From assembly GCA_013203955.1 (NCBI GenBank), contig JABMOY010000158.1, positions 1-36,014 of the forward strand: a stretch of DNA of 36,014 nt. The letters are read 5' to 3'. The notes beneath the pieces are model-generated. The model worked only from the letters and a program-made list of their open reading frames with translations. It made no database searches and was not told the origin of the DNA. This document shows, one piece after another, positions 1-7,203 of the stretch. The DNA comes from Rhodospirillales bacterium (GTDB lineage: Bacteria; Pseudomonadota; Alphaproteobacteria; Rhodospirillales; Casp-alpha2). The position numbers and the translations under genes were made by a program. The stretch's first letter is position 1. The number at the start of each line of letters is the position of its first letter.

Positions 1-1
1 A

Positions 2-898
2 ATTACCCACTGGCTGACCCGCATCAAGGTCGTGCCGGAAGCCGCCGACGCGCCGGATGTCCCCGAAATCGAGCGAGTTCGGGGCAAGGACCTGGAAGGC
101 AGGCTTTCCATGGCGGCGCTGGCCCGGGCCTGGCAGATGCTGTTGAAGGGCTTGGCCGAGACGCGCTTGGCGCCGTCGCCGATCCAGGCGGCGGAAATGG
201 TCTTGGTGCGGTTGGCCCACGCCGCCGATCTGCCGACGCCGGAAGAAGCCATTAGGATGTTGGATAAGACAGGGGAAAAGACCGGTGGCGAAAAACCAGC
301 CGCCGCCGTCCCTGTTTCCGCCCCCGTCACTTCGGCCTCGGAAACGAAAAGCGCCGCCGCCGAGCCACCGGAATCAAAATCCCAAATGACCGGCACCGGG
401 GACGCCGCCGTTCCCAGGCCGGCGGCTGAACCGATTGCCCCCATCGCCGAAGAACGCCCCGCCAGCGAGGCGGCTGCCAAGCCCGATCCGGCGACGCTGG
501 CCGATATTGCGGCGCTGGCGGCGGAAGCGGGGGAAGGGCGGTTGCACGGATTTTTGACCGGTGACATCCACCTGATCGGGGTTGAGCCGGGTCGCATCGA
601 ATTCGCCATTCGACCCGGCGCCCCCGGTGATCCCGGCGACATGGTTCAGGGTTTGCGCGAATTCCTCAACGGCGCCACGGCCCGGACCTGGACGGTTGCC
701 GTTTCCAACGAGGCCGGCGAGCCGACCCTGGATGAGAAAACCAATACCGGAAGCGAGGATATGACGGCGGCCATCACCGCTAATCCGCTGGTCAGGGCAG
801 TCAAGGAAACCTTCCCCGGCGCTACTATCGAAGATGTCCGCCCGGTCGCTTCTCCAGAACCTTTTCCCGATCCTTCTTCCGACCTTGGCGACGAGTAA
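2..898 (+). CDS. dnaX: DNA polymerase III subunit gamma/tau, C-terminal part (5' end outside window)
   Basis: The reading frame is open from base 2 to a TAA at 896-898, so the gene enters from the left and only the C-terminal ~298 residues are seen. The first ~90 residues (HWLTRIKVVPEAAD, then RLSMAALARAWQMLLKGL and PSPIQAAEMVLVRLAHAADLP) match domain III of alphaproteobacterial DnaX, which oligomerises in the clamp loader. A long Ala/Pro/Glu-rich linker follows (about residues 90-160). The last part (FLTGDIHLIGVEPGRIEFAI onward) is the tau-specific C-terminal domain that contacts the polymerase and helicase. The ATPase domain lies outside the window. A GTG at 32 is in frame but internal. In many bacteria ybaB and recR follow at once; here they begin 2.4 kb further on. 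Confidence 0.93.
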   Translation: MTHWLTRIKVVPEAADAPDVPEIERVRGKDLEGRLSMAALARAWQMLLKGLAETRLAPSPIQAAEMVLVRLAHAADLPTPEEAIRMLDKTGEKTGGEKPAAAVPVSAPVTSASETKSAAAEPPESKSQMTGTGDAAVPRPAAEPIAPIAEERPASEAAAKPDPATLADIAALAAEAGEGRLHGFLTGDIHLIGVEPGRIEFAIRPGAPGDPGDMVQGLREFLNGATARTWTVAVSNEAGEPTLDEKTNTGSEDMTAAITANPLVRAVKETFPGATIEDVRPVASPEPFPDPSSDLGDE

Positions 899-899
899 G

Positions 900-911
900 G
901 CGCTTAAGCGC
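900..911. repeat. 12-bp perfect palindrome just after dnaX stop
   Basis: GCGCTTAAGCGC begins one base after the dnaX stop. It could form a small hairpin in the 3' end of the dnaX transcript, but no T-tract follows it, so it is not a standard intrinsic terminator. Confidence 0.4.
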
Positions 912-937
912 GGCCCTAAAAGCGCCCCAAAAGCGAA

Positions 938-957
938 CGGCGACCCAAAGGCCGCCG
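938..957 (-). terminator. possible terminator of the secreted-protein gene
   Basis: Read on the minus strand, CGGCG and CGCCG form a 5-bp stem with an imperfect inner extension. T-rich sequence follows (TTCGCTTTT). It lies about 40 bases past the stop of the minus-strand gene ending at 996. The stem is short, so this is a weak call. Confidence 0.3.
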
Positions 958-995
958 CTGCTACTCACTGTCTCACTCACTCTCTTCGTCTAGAT

Positions 996-1628
996 TTATT
1001 TGATTTTTATCGCCTTTCCGCCGTTGCCGTGGGGGTTGCGGCTGATGTTGGCAGAACGTCCGGTGGCCAAGTGTGCGGTGGTCAGGGAATTGCGACCGCC
1101 TCCAGCCATCCGACCGGAAGACCCATCGACGAGCGATTTTGACCGCAGTCCCGATTTTCTGAGGCCGACAATCACGCGGTTTCCATTCGCCGTGGTCACC
1201 ACGACTTTCGACATTCTGGGTTTCCGTAAATAACCGGATGACGCGGGGGCGGTATTCGTATTCGTGGTGGTGTCGCCGGAAACCTGTCCCGGCCTGACGA
1301 CATCTGTTTTTCCTTGGCCGCTGATGATTTGGCCGAGGTTGCGTTCCTGAACAAGCCCGCTGTCCTTCATCTGCCTGAAGACGTTACCCCAACCGGTGCC
1401 GTCCTGCTTGGTCAGGGCGATATCGTCGAGGCTGAAGGCGGCGCCAGCGTCTGTGGCCTGCTGGGCGTTGAACAGGGATTGGGCGATTTTTTGGTTGCCC
1501 GGCGAAAGCTGGTCGAAGGCCCCGGTTTCCGTTCCGGCGACGACTGTTTGCGCCATGACGGTGCTGGAAAACATCACTGCGGCGGCGATGCCGAAGATGA
1601 CGGTTCGATCCATGGGTGTCAGATACAT
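996..1628 (-). CDS. secreted protein of unknown function
   Basis: 210 residues. The N-terminus (MDRTVIFGIAAAVMFSSTVMAQ after a five-residue lead) is a classical Sec signal peptide with a likely cut after VMA or MAQ. The mature part has a helical segment (LSPGNQKIAQSLFNAQ), then GWGNVFRQMKDSGLVQERNLGQIIS, a Thr/Asn-rich linker, and a basic Gly/Ser-rich tail ending KAIKIK. I recall similar LSPGNQKIA...GWGxVFxxMK proteins in Rhodospirillales but know no function. The ATG at 1628 is preferred because GGGAGG lies 10 bases upstream (1639-1644), inside the last codons of the lipoprotein gene, whose stop is at 1633-1635. The two genes are therefore very likely cotranslated. It may be an envelope or matrix protein; that is inference. 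Confidence 0.8.
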   Translation of the reverse strand: MYLTPMDRTVIFGIAAAVMFSSTVMAQTVVAGTETGAFDQLSPGNQKIAQSLFNAQQATDAGAAFSLDDIALTKQDGTGWGNVFRQMKDSGLVQERNLGQIISGQGKTDVVRPGQVSGDTTTNTNTAPASSGYLRKPRMSKVVVTTANGNRVIVGLRKSGLRSKSLVDGSSGRMAGGGRNSLTTAHLATGRSANISRNPHGNGGKAIKIK

Positions 1629-1632
1629 CGGA

Positions 1633-2103
1633 CTAGTACCTCCCTTTTAATTGGGCTGATTGGGGCGTATCGGTCGTCGATTGGAGCCGGGCTTCCATTT
1701 CCATATCCAGGGTCTCGGCGGTTTGGATGATAATTTCCGTGGATGTGGCAGCGTCCTTGAAGAAGATTTGCCCCTTGTGGGTGACGACCCGCATCCGCGT
1801 CATCCGTTTTGTCAGCCCTTCGAGATCGATTTCGACCGTGCGGTCCTGGGCCAGGGCCAGAATTTTCCACCCATCCGGGATCTCTTTTTGGTTGGTGACG
1901 TTCATGTCTAACCGTTTCAGGGTCTTGAAGGTGGCGACCCGCATGTCATCGATGCCGGCGGCGAAGGTTTTGTACGAAATACCGCTCAGCGTGTGATTGA
2001 CGCCCTCGCCGGCGGCCATGCTGCCGGCGGTCAAGGCGATGGCGGTGCAGCCCTGCAGATACATAAGGGAAAGTGATAAACAGACGATTCTAAGGTTATA
2101 CAT
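1633..2103 (-). CDS. DUF3568-like lipoprotein
   Basis: 156 residues. The N-terminus MYNLRIVCLSLSLMYLQGC is a lipoprotein signal with lipobox LQGC, so the mature protein should start with a lipidated Cys19. After it come GEGVNHTLSGISYKTFAAGIDDMRVATFKTLKRLDMNV and beta-strand segments (EIDLEGLTKRMTRMRVVTHKG). This layout, lipobox then one small alpha/beta domain, matches DUF3568 lipoproteins, which have no established function. The start is supported by AAGGAG six bases upstream (2110-2115) and a sigma70-like promoter at 2123-2151. It is the first gene of a two-gene unit with the secreted protein at 996-1628. An AT-rich stretch upstream contrasts with the GC-rich surroundings and may mark acquired DNA. 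Confidence 0.8.
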   Translation of the reverse strand: MYNLRIVCLSLSLMYLQGCTAIALTAGSMAAGEGVNHTLSGISYKTFAAGIDDMRVATFKTLKRLDMNVTNQKEIPDGWKILALAQDRTVEIDLEGLTKRMTRMRVVTHKGQIFFKDAATSTEIIIQTAETLDMEMEARLQSTTDTPQSAQLKGRY

Positions 2104-2122
2104 GGAACGCTCCTTTCCATAT

Positions 2123-2151
2123 ATAATCTATAAATAGCTGATTACAGTCAA
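2123..2151 (-). promoter_or_regulatory. sigma70-like promoter of the lipoprotein/secreted-protein unit
   Basis: On the minus strand, TTGACT (2146-2151) is separated by exactly 17 bases from GATTAT (2123-2128), and AT-rich sequence surrounds both. The expected start site near 2116 would give a very short leader before the ATG at 2103. Confidence 0.5.
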
Positions 2152-2306
2152 AATAATTAAGTACAAGTATAATTCAATAAAATGAAGTAATAAATGAGTA
2201 AGTATTTAAATAAAATTTTATGATTATTTTAGGCAGCTCACCACATCCGCTGTCGCCAGGATTTTCGGCGGAAAATTGGCTAGGGCACCTTCTGTTCAAA
2301 TGGAAT
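2152..2306. other. AT-rich intergenic stretch with no gene seen
   Basis: This part of the 302-base gap between the lipoprotein and exonuclease genes is strikingly AT-rich up to about 2230 and then returns to normal composition. I see no open frame with a ribosome site, no tRNA and no further repeat in it. The rest of the gap holds the promoter at 2123-2151 and the palindromic element at 2307-2377. Confidence 0.5.
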
Positions 2307-2377
2307 CGTCACCCCCGCGAAAGCGGGGGTCCAGGGCATTGAAAAAAATATGGATTCCCGCTTTCGCGGGAATGACG
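2307..2377. repeat. REP-like palindromic element with two hairpin arms
   Basis: Two 27-base arms (2307-2333 and 2351-2377) are imperfect inverted repeats of each other around a 17-base centre. Each arm is itself a hairpin with a GAAA loop: CCCCCGC/GCGGGGG on the left, and TTCCCGC/GCGGGAA (as read inverted) on the right. The arms differ at two base pairs, and both differences are compensated, so both hairpins stay perfect. I recall elements with the GTCATTCCCGCGAAAGCGGG core as widely dispersed extragenic repeats in Proteobacteria. It lies between the exonuclease gene and the next minus-strand promoter, where it could act as an mRNA end or insulator. Confidence 0.8.
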
Positions 2378-2405
2378 GCGCGGATACAACTGATTGAAAA
2401 ATGCG

Positions 2406-3236
2406 CTAGAGCGTGAAGGTGTCGCCGGACGCCTGGCCCCAGGCGTCCATGAATTCGTTCAAATACGGTCGCTCAGGCCCTTCGGTCTTGATCAAGGACA
2501 CAATATCGGCGATGGCGGCGTTGTAGCCGTCAAGGCCGAGCGTGCCCTTGTGCAGCATCAAACGCAGGTAAACCAGATAGGTATTCAAGACATCGGTTTC
2601 GCAATAGTGGCGGACGTCTTCGATGCGGCCATCGTCGACCATACCGGCGACGTCAGCGCCCGAAACCCCGAATTTCCCCGGAAACCCCATGACGGCGCAT
2701 ACTTCATCAAGGCTGACCCTGGCCGAGGCGCCGAAATCGGACAGCACTTCCAATAGGTCGCAATGCCAATCGGCGGAATAGCGGCTTTGGTAGCTGTTCC
2801 ATTTGTCGCCGGCGTCGTAAAGCCAAGGGGCGGCGATGCCGTGCTTCATCGCCCGGTATTTGAGGACCGGCAGGTCGAATCCGCGGCCGTTGAAGCTGAC
2901 CAGCCGGGGCTTGAGGCGCTCGAAATAGCCGAAGAACCCTTCCAACAGCTGCTTTTCGTCGAACCCGGCCTCGCCGCCGGAGCGCAATTCGCGAAGAAAA
3001 TACGCCTCATGGGCGCCATCGCGCCCGATTTCCGCCTCCAGGAAGCTTATGGCGACGACGCGGTGGAAGGGCTGGCGTGGAAACGAATTTTTGCCACCGG
3101 TTTTGTCCAGGTGGTAACGCTCGAGCTCTTGGCGCCGCGCCGCAGGGTCCGGGTCGTCGAATCCGGTCAGGTTGGGCACCGCGTCGGTGTCGGGCACGGT
3201 TTCGATATCGAAAACGAAGAGGTTTTGATGCTGCAT
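2406..3236 (-). CDS. predicted 3'-5' exonuclease, PolB-like DnaQ/RNase H fold
   Basis: 276 residues. All three exonuclease motifs are visible: Exo I FDIET (D10, E12), Exo II FNGRGFDLPVL (residues 115-125, D121) and Exo III YCETDVLNTY (Y211, D215). This is the YxxxD type of the DEDDy group, as in B-family polymerase proofreading domains (Pfam DNA_pol_B_exo2). No polymerase domain is present, so it should be a stand-alone nuclease; its substrate is unknown. The ATG at 3236 follows a perfect 15-base palindrome (3243-3257) by only six bases, and no clear SD is seen, so the mRNA may be nearly leaderless. It is transcribed away from ybaB. Confidence 0.85.
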   Translation of the reverse strand: MQHQNLFVFDIETVPDTDAVPNLTGFDDPDPAARRQELERYHLDKTGGKNSFPRQPFHRVVAISFLEAEIGRDGAHEAYFLRELRSGGEAGFDEKQLLEGFFGYFERLKPRLVSFNGRGFDLPVLKYRAMKHGIAAPWLYDAGDKWNSYQSRYSADWHCDLLEVLSDFGASARVSLDEVCAVMGFPGKFGVSGADVAGMVDDGRIEDVRHYCETDVLNTYLVYLRLMLHKGTLGLDGYNAAIADIVSLIKTEGPERPYLNEFMDAWGQASGDTFTL

Positions 3237-3254
3237 GGTCCCCAGTGTTATACA
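3225..3254 (+). promoter_or_regulatory. possible ybaB-recR promoter
   Basis: TTGATG (3225-3230) and TATACA (3249-3254) are 18 bases apart, and transcription would start about 25 bases before ybaB. The -35 lies inside the start of the divergent exonuclease gene. If real, it gives ybaB-recR a promoter of their own now that dnaX is distant. Confidence 0.3.
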
Positions 3255-3257
3255 CTG
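3243..3257. promoter_or_regulatory. 15-bp palindrome, possible operator between divergent genes
   Basis: CAGTGT-TAT-ACACTG is a perfect inverted repeat. It overlaps the -10-like TATACA read rightward and TATAAC read leftward, so one bound protein could affect both the exonuclease gene and ybaB. No regulator can be named. Confidence 0.35.
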
Positions 3258-3288
3258 AAATTCCCTCGCGCATAAAAGTTGGAGACCA

Positions 3289-3612
3289 ATGGTAAACCTT
3301 GGAAAAATGATGAAGCAGGCTAAGGAGCTTCAAGAAAAAATGGCGGCCTTGCAGGAAACCCTGGCCGATATGGAAATTTCGGGCTCCGCCGGCGGCGGCC
3401 TGGTCGAAATCACCCTCAACGGCAAGGGCGAGGTCCGCAAGGTCAGGATCGAGCCCTCGGTGGTCAAAGCGGAAGACACGGAAATACTGGAAGATCTGGT
3501 ATTTGCCGCCTTCGCCGACGCCAAGGGCAAGGCCGAACAGGCGTCGCGTGAGAAAATGTCCGAACTGACCGGCGGCCTGCCGCTGCCACCGGGCATGCAG
3601 CTGCCGTTCTAG
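3289..3612 (+). CDS. ybaB: YbaB/EbfC family nucleoid-associated protein
   Basis: 107 residues, the usual length for the family. The N-terminal helix LGKMMKQAKELQEKMAALQETL, the central sheet (GGGLVEITLNGKGEVRKVRIEPSVV) and the C-terminal helix with MSELTGGLPLPPGMQLPF are characteristic. Family members are small dimeric DNA-binding proteins. The start at 3289 (MVNLGKMMKQ) fits the family N-terminus and has GGAG six bases upstream. recR follows 23 bases later in the same direction, the standard pairing. Confidence 0.93.
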   Translation: MVNLGKMMKQAKELQEKMAALQETLADMEISGSAGGGLVEITLNGKGEVRKVRIEPSVVKAEDTEILEDLVFAAFADAKGKAEQASREKMSELTGGLPLPPGMQLPF

Positions 3613-3635
3613 ATGGGTTTAATTAGTCACAAAAT

Positions 3636-4229
3636 ATGATTTCCGCTGAAATTGAATATCTGATCGGATTACTGGCGAAGCTGCCGGGGCTGGGCCCCAG
3701 GTCGGCCAGGCGTGCGGTGCTGCACTTGATCAAGCGCCGGGCCGAATTGGCCGAGCCGCTGGCCAAGGCGATGGGAGACGCCATTCGCAACATCAAGACG
3801 TGCACTCAATGCGGCAATCTGGACGCCCAAGACCCCTGCGCGCTGTGCGCCGATGAAAAGCGGGACAAGACGCTGATCTGCGTCGTCGAGGACGTCGCCG
3901 ACCTGTGGGCGCTGGAGCGCGCGGCGTCTTACAACGGGACTTATCATATCCTCGGCGGCACCTTGTCGGCGCTCGACGGAATCGGCCCGGAAGATTTAAA
4001 CATCCCCGACCTGATCGGGCGGGTCACCGATGGCAACGTTAAGGAAGTTATTCTGGCGACGTCAGCCACCGTCGACGGCCAGACGACGGCGCATTACCTG
4101 TCAGACCGGCTCGCCGGGACCGACGCCAAGGTCACCGAACTTGCCCACGGGGTGCCTGTCGGCGGCGAACTCGATTACCTGGATGACGGCACGTTGTCGG
4201 CGGCGCTCAAAGACCGCCGGCCGGTTTGA
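3636..4229 (+). CDS. recR: recombination protein RecR
   Basis: 197 residues. RecR works with RecO/RecF in loading RecA at single-stranded gaps. Seen in order: a helix-hairpin-helix ([19 protein letters not shown], about residues 13-31), a four-cysteine zinc motif (C56, C59, C68, C71), then a Toprim domain ([14 protein letters not shown]... [14 protein letters not shown]) and the C-terminal segment [24 protein letters not shown]. Length and motifs are normal. No strong SD precedes the ATG; translation may depend on ybaB. Its stop overlaps the ribosome site of the next gene. Confidence 0.96.
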   Translation: MISAEIEYLIGLLAKLPGLGPRSARRAVLHLIKRRAELAEPLAKAMGDAIRNIKTCTQCGNLDAQDPCALCADEKRDKTLICVVEDVADLWALERAASYNGTYHILGGTLSALDGIGPEDLNIPDLIGRVTDGNVKEVILATSATVDGQTTAHYLSDRLAGTDAKVTELAHGVPVGGELDYLDDGTLSAALKDRRPV

Positions 4230-4233
4230 GGGG
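4228..4233 (+). promoter_or_regulatory. ribosome binding site deciding the TTG start of the TPR gene
   Basis: GAGGGG overlaps the recR stop codon (TGA at 4227-4229) and lies six bases before TTG 4240. It supports TTG as the start over longer upstream extensions that would run through recR out of frame. Confidence 0.6.
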
Positions 4234-4239
4234 CGCGCT

Positions 4240-6066
4240 TTGAACATTGCCAAAGAATTACAAAAAGGCTTGCAGCTTCATCAGGCCGGGAAGTTGCCCG
4301 AGGCCGGCGAGATCTACAAAAAAATCCTCGAGGCCGACCCCGAGAACGTCGATGCGCTGAACCTGATGGGGGTGCTTCTACAAGCGGGCGGGCAGTTGGA
4401 CACGGCGATCGTTTTGTTGGAACAGGCGACCAAGCTGGCCCCCGATTACGCGGCGCCCTTGGTCAACCTGGGCAATGCTCTGCAATTGGCGGGGAAGGCG
4501 GGCGAAGCGGTCGAGGCATTCGAGAAAGCCATGGCGCTTGAACCCGCCCAGCCGGAAGCCGCCAACAATTTGGCCAGCGCCTTGAACGACCTGGGCCGCC
4601 ATGAAGATGCCGTGCGGGCTTGTCAGGCCGCGTTGAAGCTGAAACCGGGTTTCGCCGAGGCCTACAACAATATGGGCAACGCGCAGGCCGCCTTGGGCAG
4701 GCCTGAAGAAGCCGAGGAAAGCTATAAAAAGGCCCTTGAAATCAACCCCACCCAAGCCACTGCGCTTTTTAACTTAGGCAACGCCCTTGTCGATCAGGAC
4801 CGCACCGAAGACGCCCTGGAACAGTACCGCAAGGCGGTCGCGCTCGATAACGCCAACGCCGAAAAGCATTACAATTATGCCAACACGGCGCTTGAGCTGG
4901 ACCTTTACGAGCAGGCGGCGGAAAGCTTCCAGAACGCCATCGACATCGACGAAGATTACCTGGACGCGCACTGTAACCTGGGCTCGGCCCTGCAATCCTT
5001 AGGGAGGCTGGATGAAGCCATTGCCAGTTACCGCCACGCCTTAAAAATGGCGGGGGCCAAACACGCCAATGAAAACCGGGGGCCGGGCAACGCCGATTTG
5101 CACTGGAACCTGGCGCTGGCGTTATTGCAGAACGGCGAATTCGAAGAAGGCTGGGCCGAATACGAATGGCGCTGGCAGAATCCCGCCTTCACGACGCCGC
5201 AAAAAATTGTGCCGGAACCGCTTTGGGACGGCGGCGACCTTTCCGGCAAAACCATCCTGCTGCACGCCGAACAAGGCCTGGGCGACACCTTGCAGTTCAT
5301 CCGCTACGCGCCCTTGGTGGCCGGGAAGGGAGCGCGGGTCGTGGTCGAATGCCGGGCCCCCCTGGTGCGGCTTTTGGCCGGCACGCCGGGCGTTGATCAG
5401 GTCGTCGGCCAGACCCCTGAACAGGATAGAGTGCAAGTCGCCGGGGATGTCTTCGGGCAGGTGGCGGCATTGCCGTCCTTTGATTGCCACGCCCCGTTGA
5501 TGAGCCTGCCGCACCTTTTCGGAACGACGCTCGACAGCATTCCCGCCGCCGTGCCCTATCTCGCGCCGCCGCCGAACGCCGTCGTCGATAGCCGCCTATT
5601 CGAAGGTGACGGATTGAAGGTCGGATTTGCCTGGGCCGGCAGCCCGACCCGCACCAAGGACCACACCCGTTCGCTCGAGCCCATACGGTTCGAGCCGCTT
5701 TTCGGTGTGCCGGGTGCGCGCTTTTACAGTCTCCAGGTCGGCGGCGGCATGGGCGGGTTTGATAAGCTTCAGCCCGCCGAAAATGTATTCGATCTGGGCG
5801 CCGATTTCGCCGATTTCGCCGACACGGCGGCGGCGGTCAAGGCGCTGGATTTGGTGATTTGTGTCGACACCGCGGTGGCCCACCTAGCCGGTGGTTTGGG
5901 TATTCCGGCGTGGGTGTTGTTGCCGGCGGCGGGCGGCTATCTGTGGCTACACGACCGCGATGACAGCCCCTGGTATCCGGGGCTCAGGCTGTTCCGCCAG
6001 CCGGCGCCCGGTGATTGGGACAGCGTACTTGCGGCGGTCGGGGTTGAATTACGGAAACTGGCCTAG
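4240..6066 (+). CDS. TPR protein with C-terminal glycosyltransferase-9-like domain
   Basis: 608 residues from a TTG start. About eight consecutive 34-residue TPRs fill residues 3-274 (for example AAPLVNLGNALQLAGKAGEAVEAFEKAM and AEAYNNMGNAQAALGRPEEAEESYKKAL). A ninth degenerate unit ends in EEGWAEYEWRW. Residues ~330-608 resemble the GT-B fold of ADP-heptose-type transferases: LHAEQGLGDTLQFIRYAPLV, VGFAWAGSPTRTKDHTRS, and VICVDTAVAHLAGGLGIPAWVLLP near the end. TPR-GT fusions of this kind are common in alphaproteobacteria, with unproven targets, probably glycan or protein modification. It follows recR by 10 bases. Its stop TAG (6064-6066) shares bases with the stop of the convergent rmuC. Confidence 0.85.
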   Translation: MNIAKELQKGLQLHQAGKLPEAGEIYKKILEADPENVDALNLMGVLLQAGGQLDTAIVLLEQATKLAPDYAAPLVNLGNALQLAGKAGEAVEAFEKAMALEPAQPEAANNLASALNDLGRHEDAVRACQAALKLKPGFAEAYNNMGNAQAALGRPEEAEESYKKALEINPTQATALFNLGNALVDQDRTEDALEQYRKAVALDNANAEKHYNYANTALELDLYEQAAESFQNAIDIDEDYLDAHCNLGSALQSLGRLDEAIASYRHALKMAGAKHANENRGPGNADLHWNLALALLQNGEFEEGWAEYEWRWQNPAFTTPQKIVPEPLWDGGDLSGKTILLHAEQGLGDTLQFIRYAPLVAGKGARVVVECRAPLVRLLAGTPGVDQVVGQTPEQDRVQVAGDVFGQVAALPSFDCHAPLMSLPHLFGTTLDSIPAAVPYLAPPPNAVVDSRLFEGDGLKVGFAWAGSPTRTKDHTRSLEPIRFEPLFGVPGARFYSLQVGGGMGGFDKLQPAENVFDLGADFADFADTAAAVKALDLVICVDTAVAHLAGGLGIPAWVLLPAAGGYLWLHDRDDSPWYPGLRLFRQPAPGDWDSVLAAVGVELRKLA

Positions 6067-7121
6067 ACTTCTTTTAAGTGCGGGCGAGGCTGGCTCAGTT
6101 CTTCGGGGGAGACCTCTTCATCCAACTGGACGTCGCTTATTTTTTGCCCGCGGCTGGTGATTTTGCCGCTGGAAACCGCGATTCCTTCGATATCCTCGCC
6201 GGCTTGCCGGAAATGGATTTGCAGCTTGCCGACGCGATCATCCAACAGGCGGACATCATTCAACATCAATTCGACCTGTTTTTGGATCAGCCCGGCTTGT
6301 TCCTTCATCTGGCCATCCTTGAGGATGGCGCTGACGGTGTTAACCAAAGCCATCAGCGTCGACGGCGAGGCAAAACCGACCCGGCGGCGTTGGGCGTCTT
6401 CGACCATGTTGGAAAAATTGGTATTAAGTTCGGCGAATATGGCTTCCGACGGCAGGAACATGATCGCCCAATCGGTCTCGCCCGTAATGATGTATTTCTC
6501 GGCGATGGCCTTGATGTGAAGGCCCACGTCTTTTGAGAAATCCCGGTTGGCGTTGGTTTTATCTATATCGGTTTCCGCCTTTTGGATGGCGCGGTAGGCT
6601 TCCAGGGGAAATTTCGAATCAATCGGAATTGTTCCCGGCGGCCCCGGCAGCCTAATCAGGCAATCGACGCGGGTGCCGTTGGAAAGGGTGGCCTGGAATT
6701 CAAAGGCCGACGGCGGCAAGGCGTCCTTGATCAGACTTTCCATTTGAAATTCGCCGAAGGCGCCACGCGCCTGCTTGTTCGACAGAATCCCCTCCAGGCT
6801 GACCATCTGCTCGGAAAGCTGTGTTATTTTCTGCTGCGCCGAATCCATCACCGCCAGCCGTTCGTGCAGGCCCTTCAGCGTTTCACCGGTTTTTTCCGTT
6901 TGTTGACTCAAGCCGTCGCCGAGCCGCTTGGTCAGTGATTCCAAACGTTCATTAACACTCGATTCGGACTGCTTCAATTGCCCCGAAAGCTCGGCCTGGG
7001 CTTCGATGATCCGCTCCATCCGGTCGGGGGGGCCGGACCCAGCGCGTCTGGCGGCAAAATAAGCGATGGCGGCCACCGCCAACAGCGCCACAATCACCAG
7101 AATAAGCATGGGTGCATCCAT
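6063..7121 (-). CDS. rmuC: DNA recombination protein RmuC
   Basis: 352 residues from ATG 7121 (MDAPMLILVIVALLAVAAIAYFAARR), an N-terminal membrane anchor. A coiled-coil stretch follows (AELSGQLKQSESSVNERLESLTKRLGDGL), then the conserved RmuC domain with EFQMESLIKDALP, NGTRVDCLIRLPG and IPIDSKFPLEAYRA, which hold the PD-(D/E)XK-like nuclease motif, and ETDWAIMFLPSEAIFAEL. RmuC limits inversions and rearrangements in E. coli. A longer open frame to 7442 exists but overlaps def on the other strand and lacks RmuC character, so I reject it. The protein is shorter than E. coli RmuC, mainly in the coiled coil. Its stop (CTA at 6063-6065) overlaps that of the TPR gene. Confidence 0.9.
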   Translation of the reverse strand: MDAPMLILVIVALLAVAAIAYFAARRAGSGPPDRMERIIEAQAELSGQLKQSESSVNERLESLTKRLGDGLSQQTEKTGETLKGLHERLAVMDSAQQKITQLSEQMVSLEGILSNKQARGAFGEFQMESLIKDALPPSAFEFQATLSNGTRVDCLIRLPGPPGTIPIDSKFPLEAYRAIQKAETDIDKTNANRDFSKDVGLHIKAIAEKYIITGETDWAIMFLPSEAIFAELNTNFSNMVEDAQRRRVGFASPSTLMALVNTVSAILKDGQMKEQAGLIQKQVELMLNDVRLLDDRVGKLQIHFRQAGEDIEGIAVSSGKITSRGQKISDVQLDEEVSPEELSQPRPHLKEV

Positions 7122-7173
7122 AGGGCGGGAGTCTATCTCGTGGCGCGGTGGGCGGCAAACCCGTGTTGACAGC

Positions 7174-7202
7174 TTGACGCACAGAGCCTGAGGCCATATC
7201 TG
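7174..7202 (+). promoter_or_regulatory. weak candidate promoter for def-fmt
   Basis: TTGACG (7174-7179) and TATCTG (7197-7202) are 17 bases apart. The -10 touches the first possible start of def (7204), so a transcript would be leaderless or begin translation at the second ATG (7213). The -10 match is poor. Confidence 0.22.
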
Positions 7203-7203
7203 C

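Noticed and set aside
834-1142. 102-codon rightward frame after dnaX
   Set aside because: It overlaps the dnaX 3' end and the antisense of the secreted-protein gene, has no ribosome site, and its product looks like shadow translation.
7166-7171. Perfect TTGACA upstream of def as -35
   Set aside because: No -10-like hexamer lies 16-18 bases downstream (TGAGGC at 17); the neighbouring TTGACG fits slightly better and is listed as weak.
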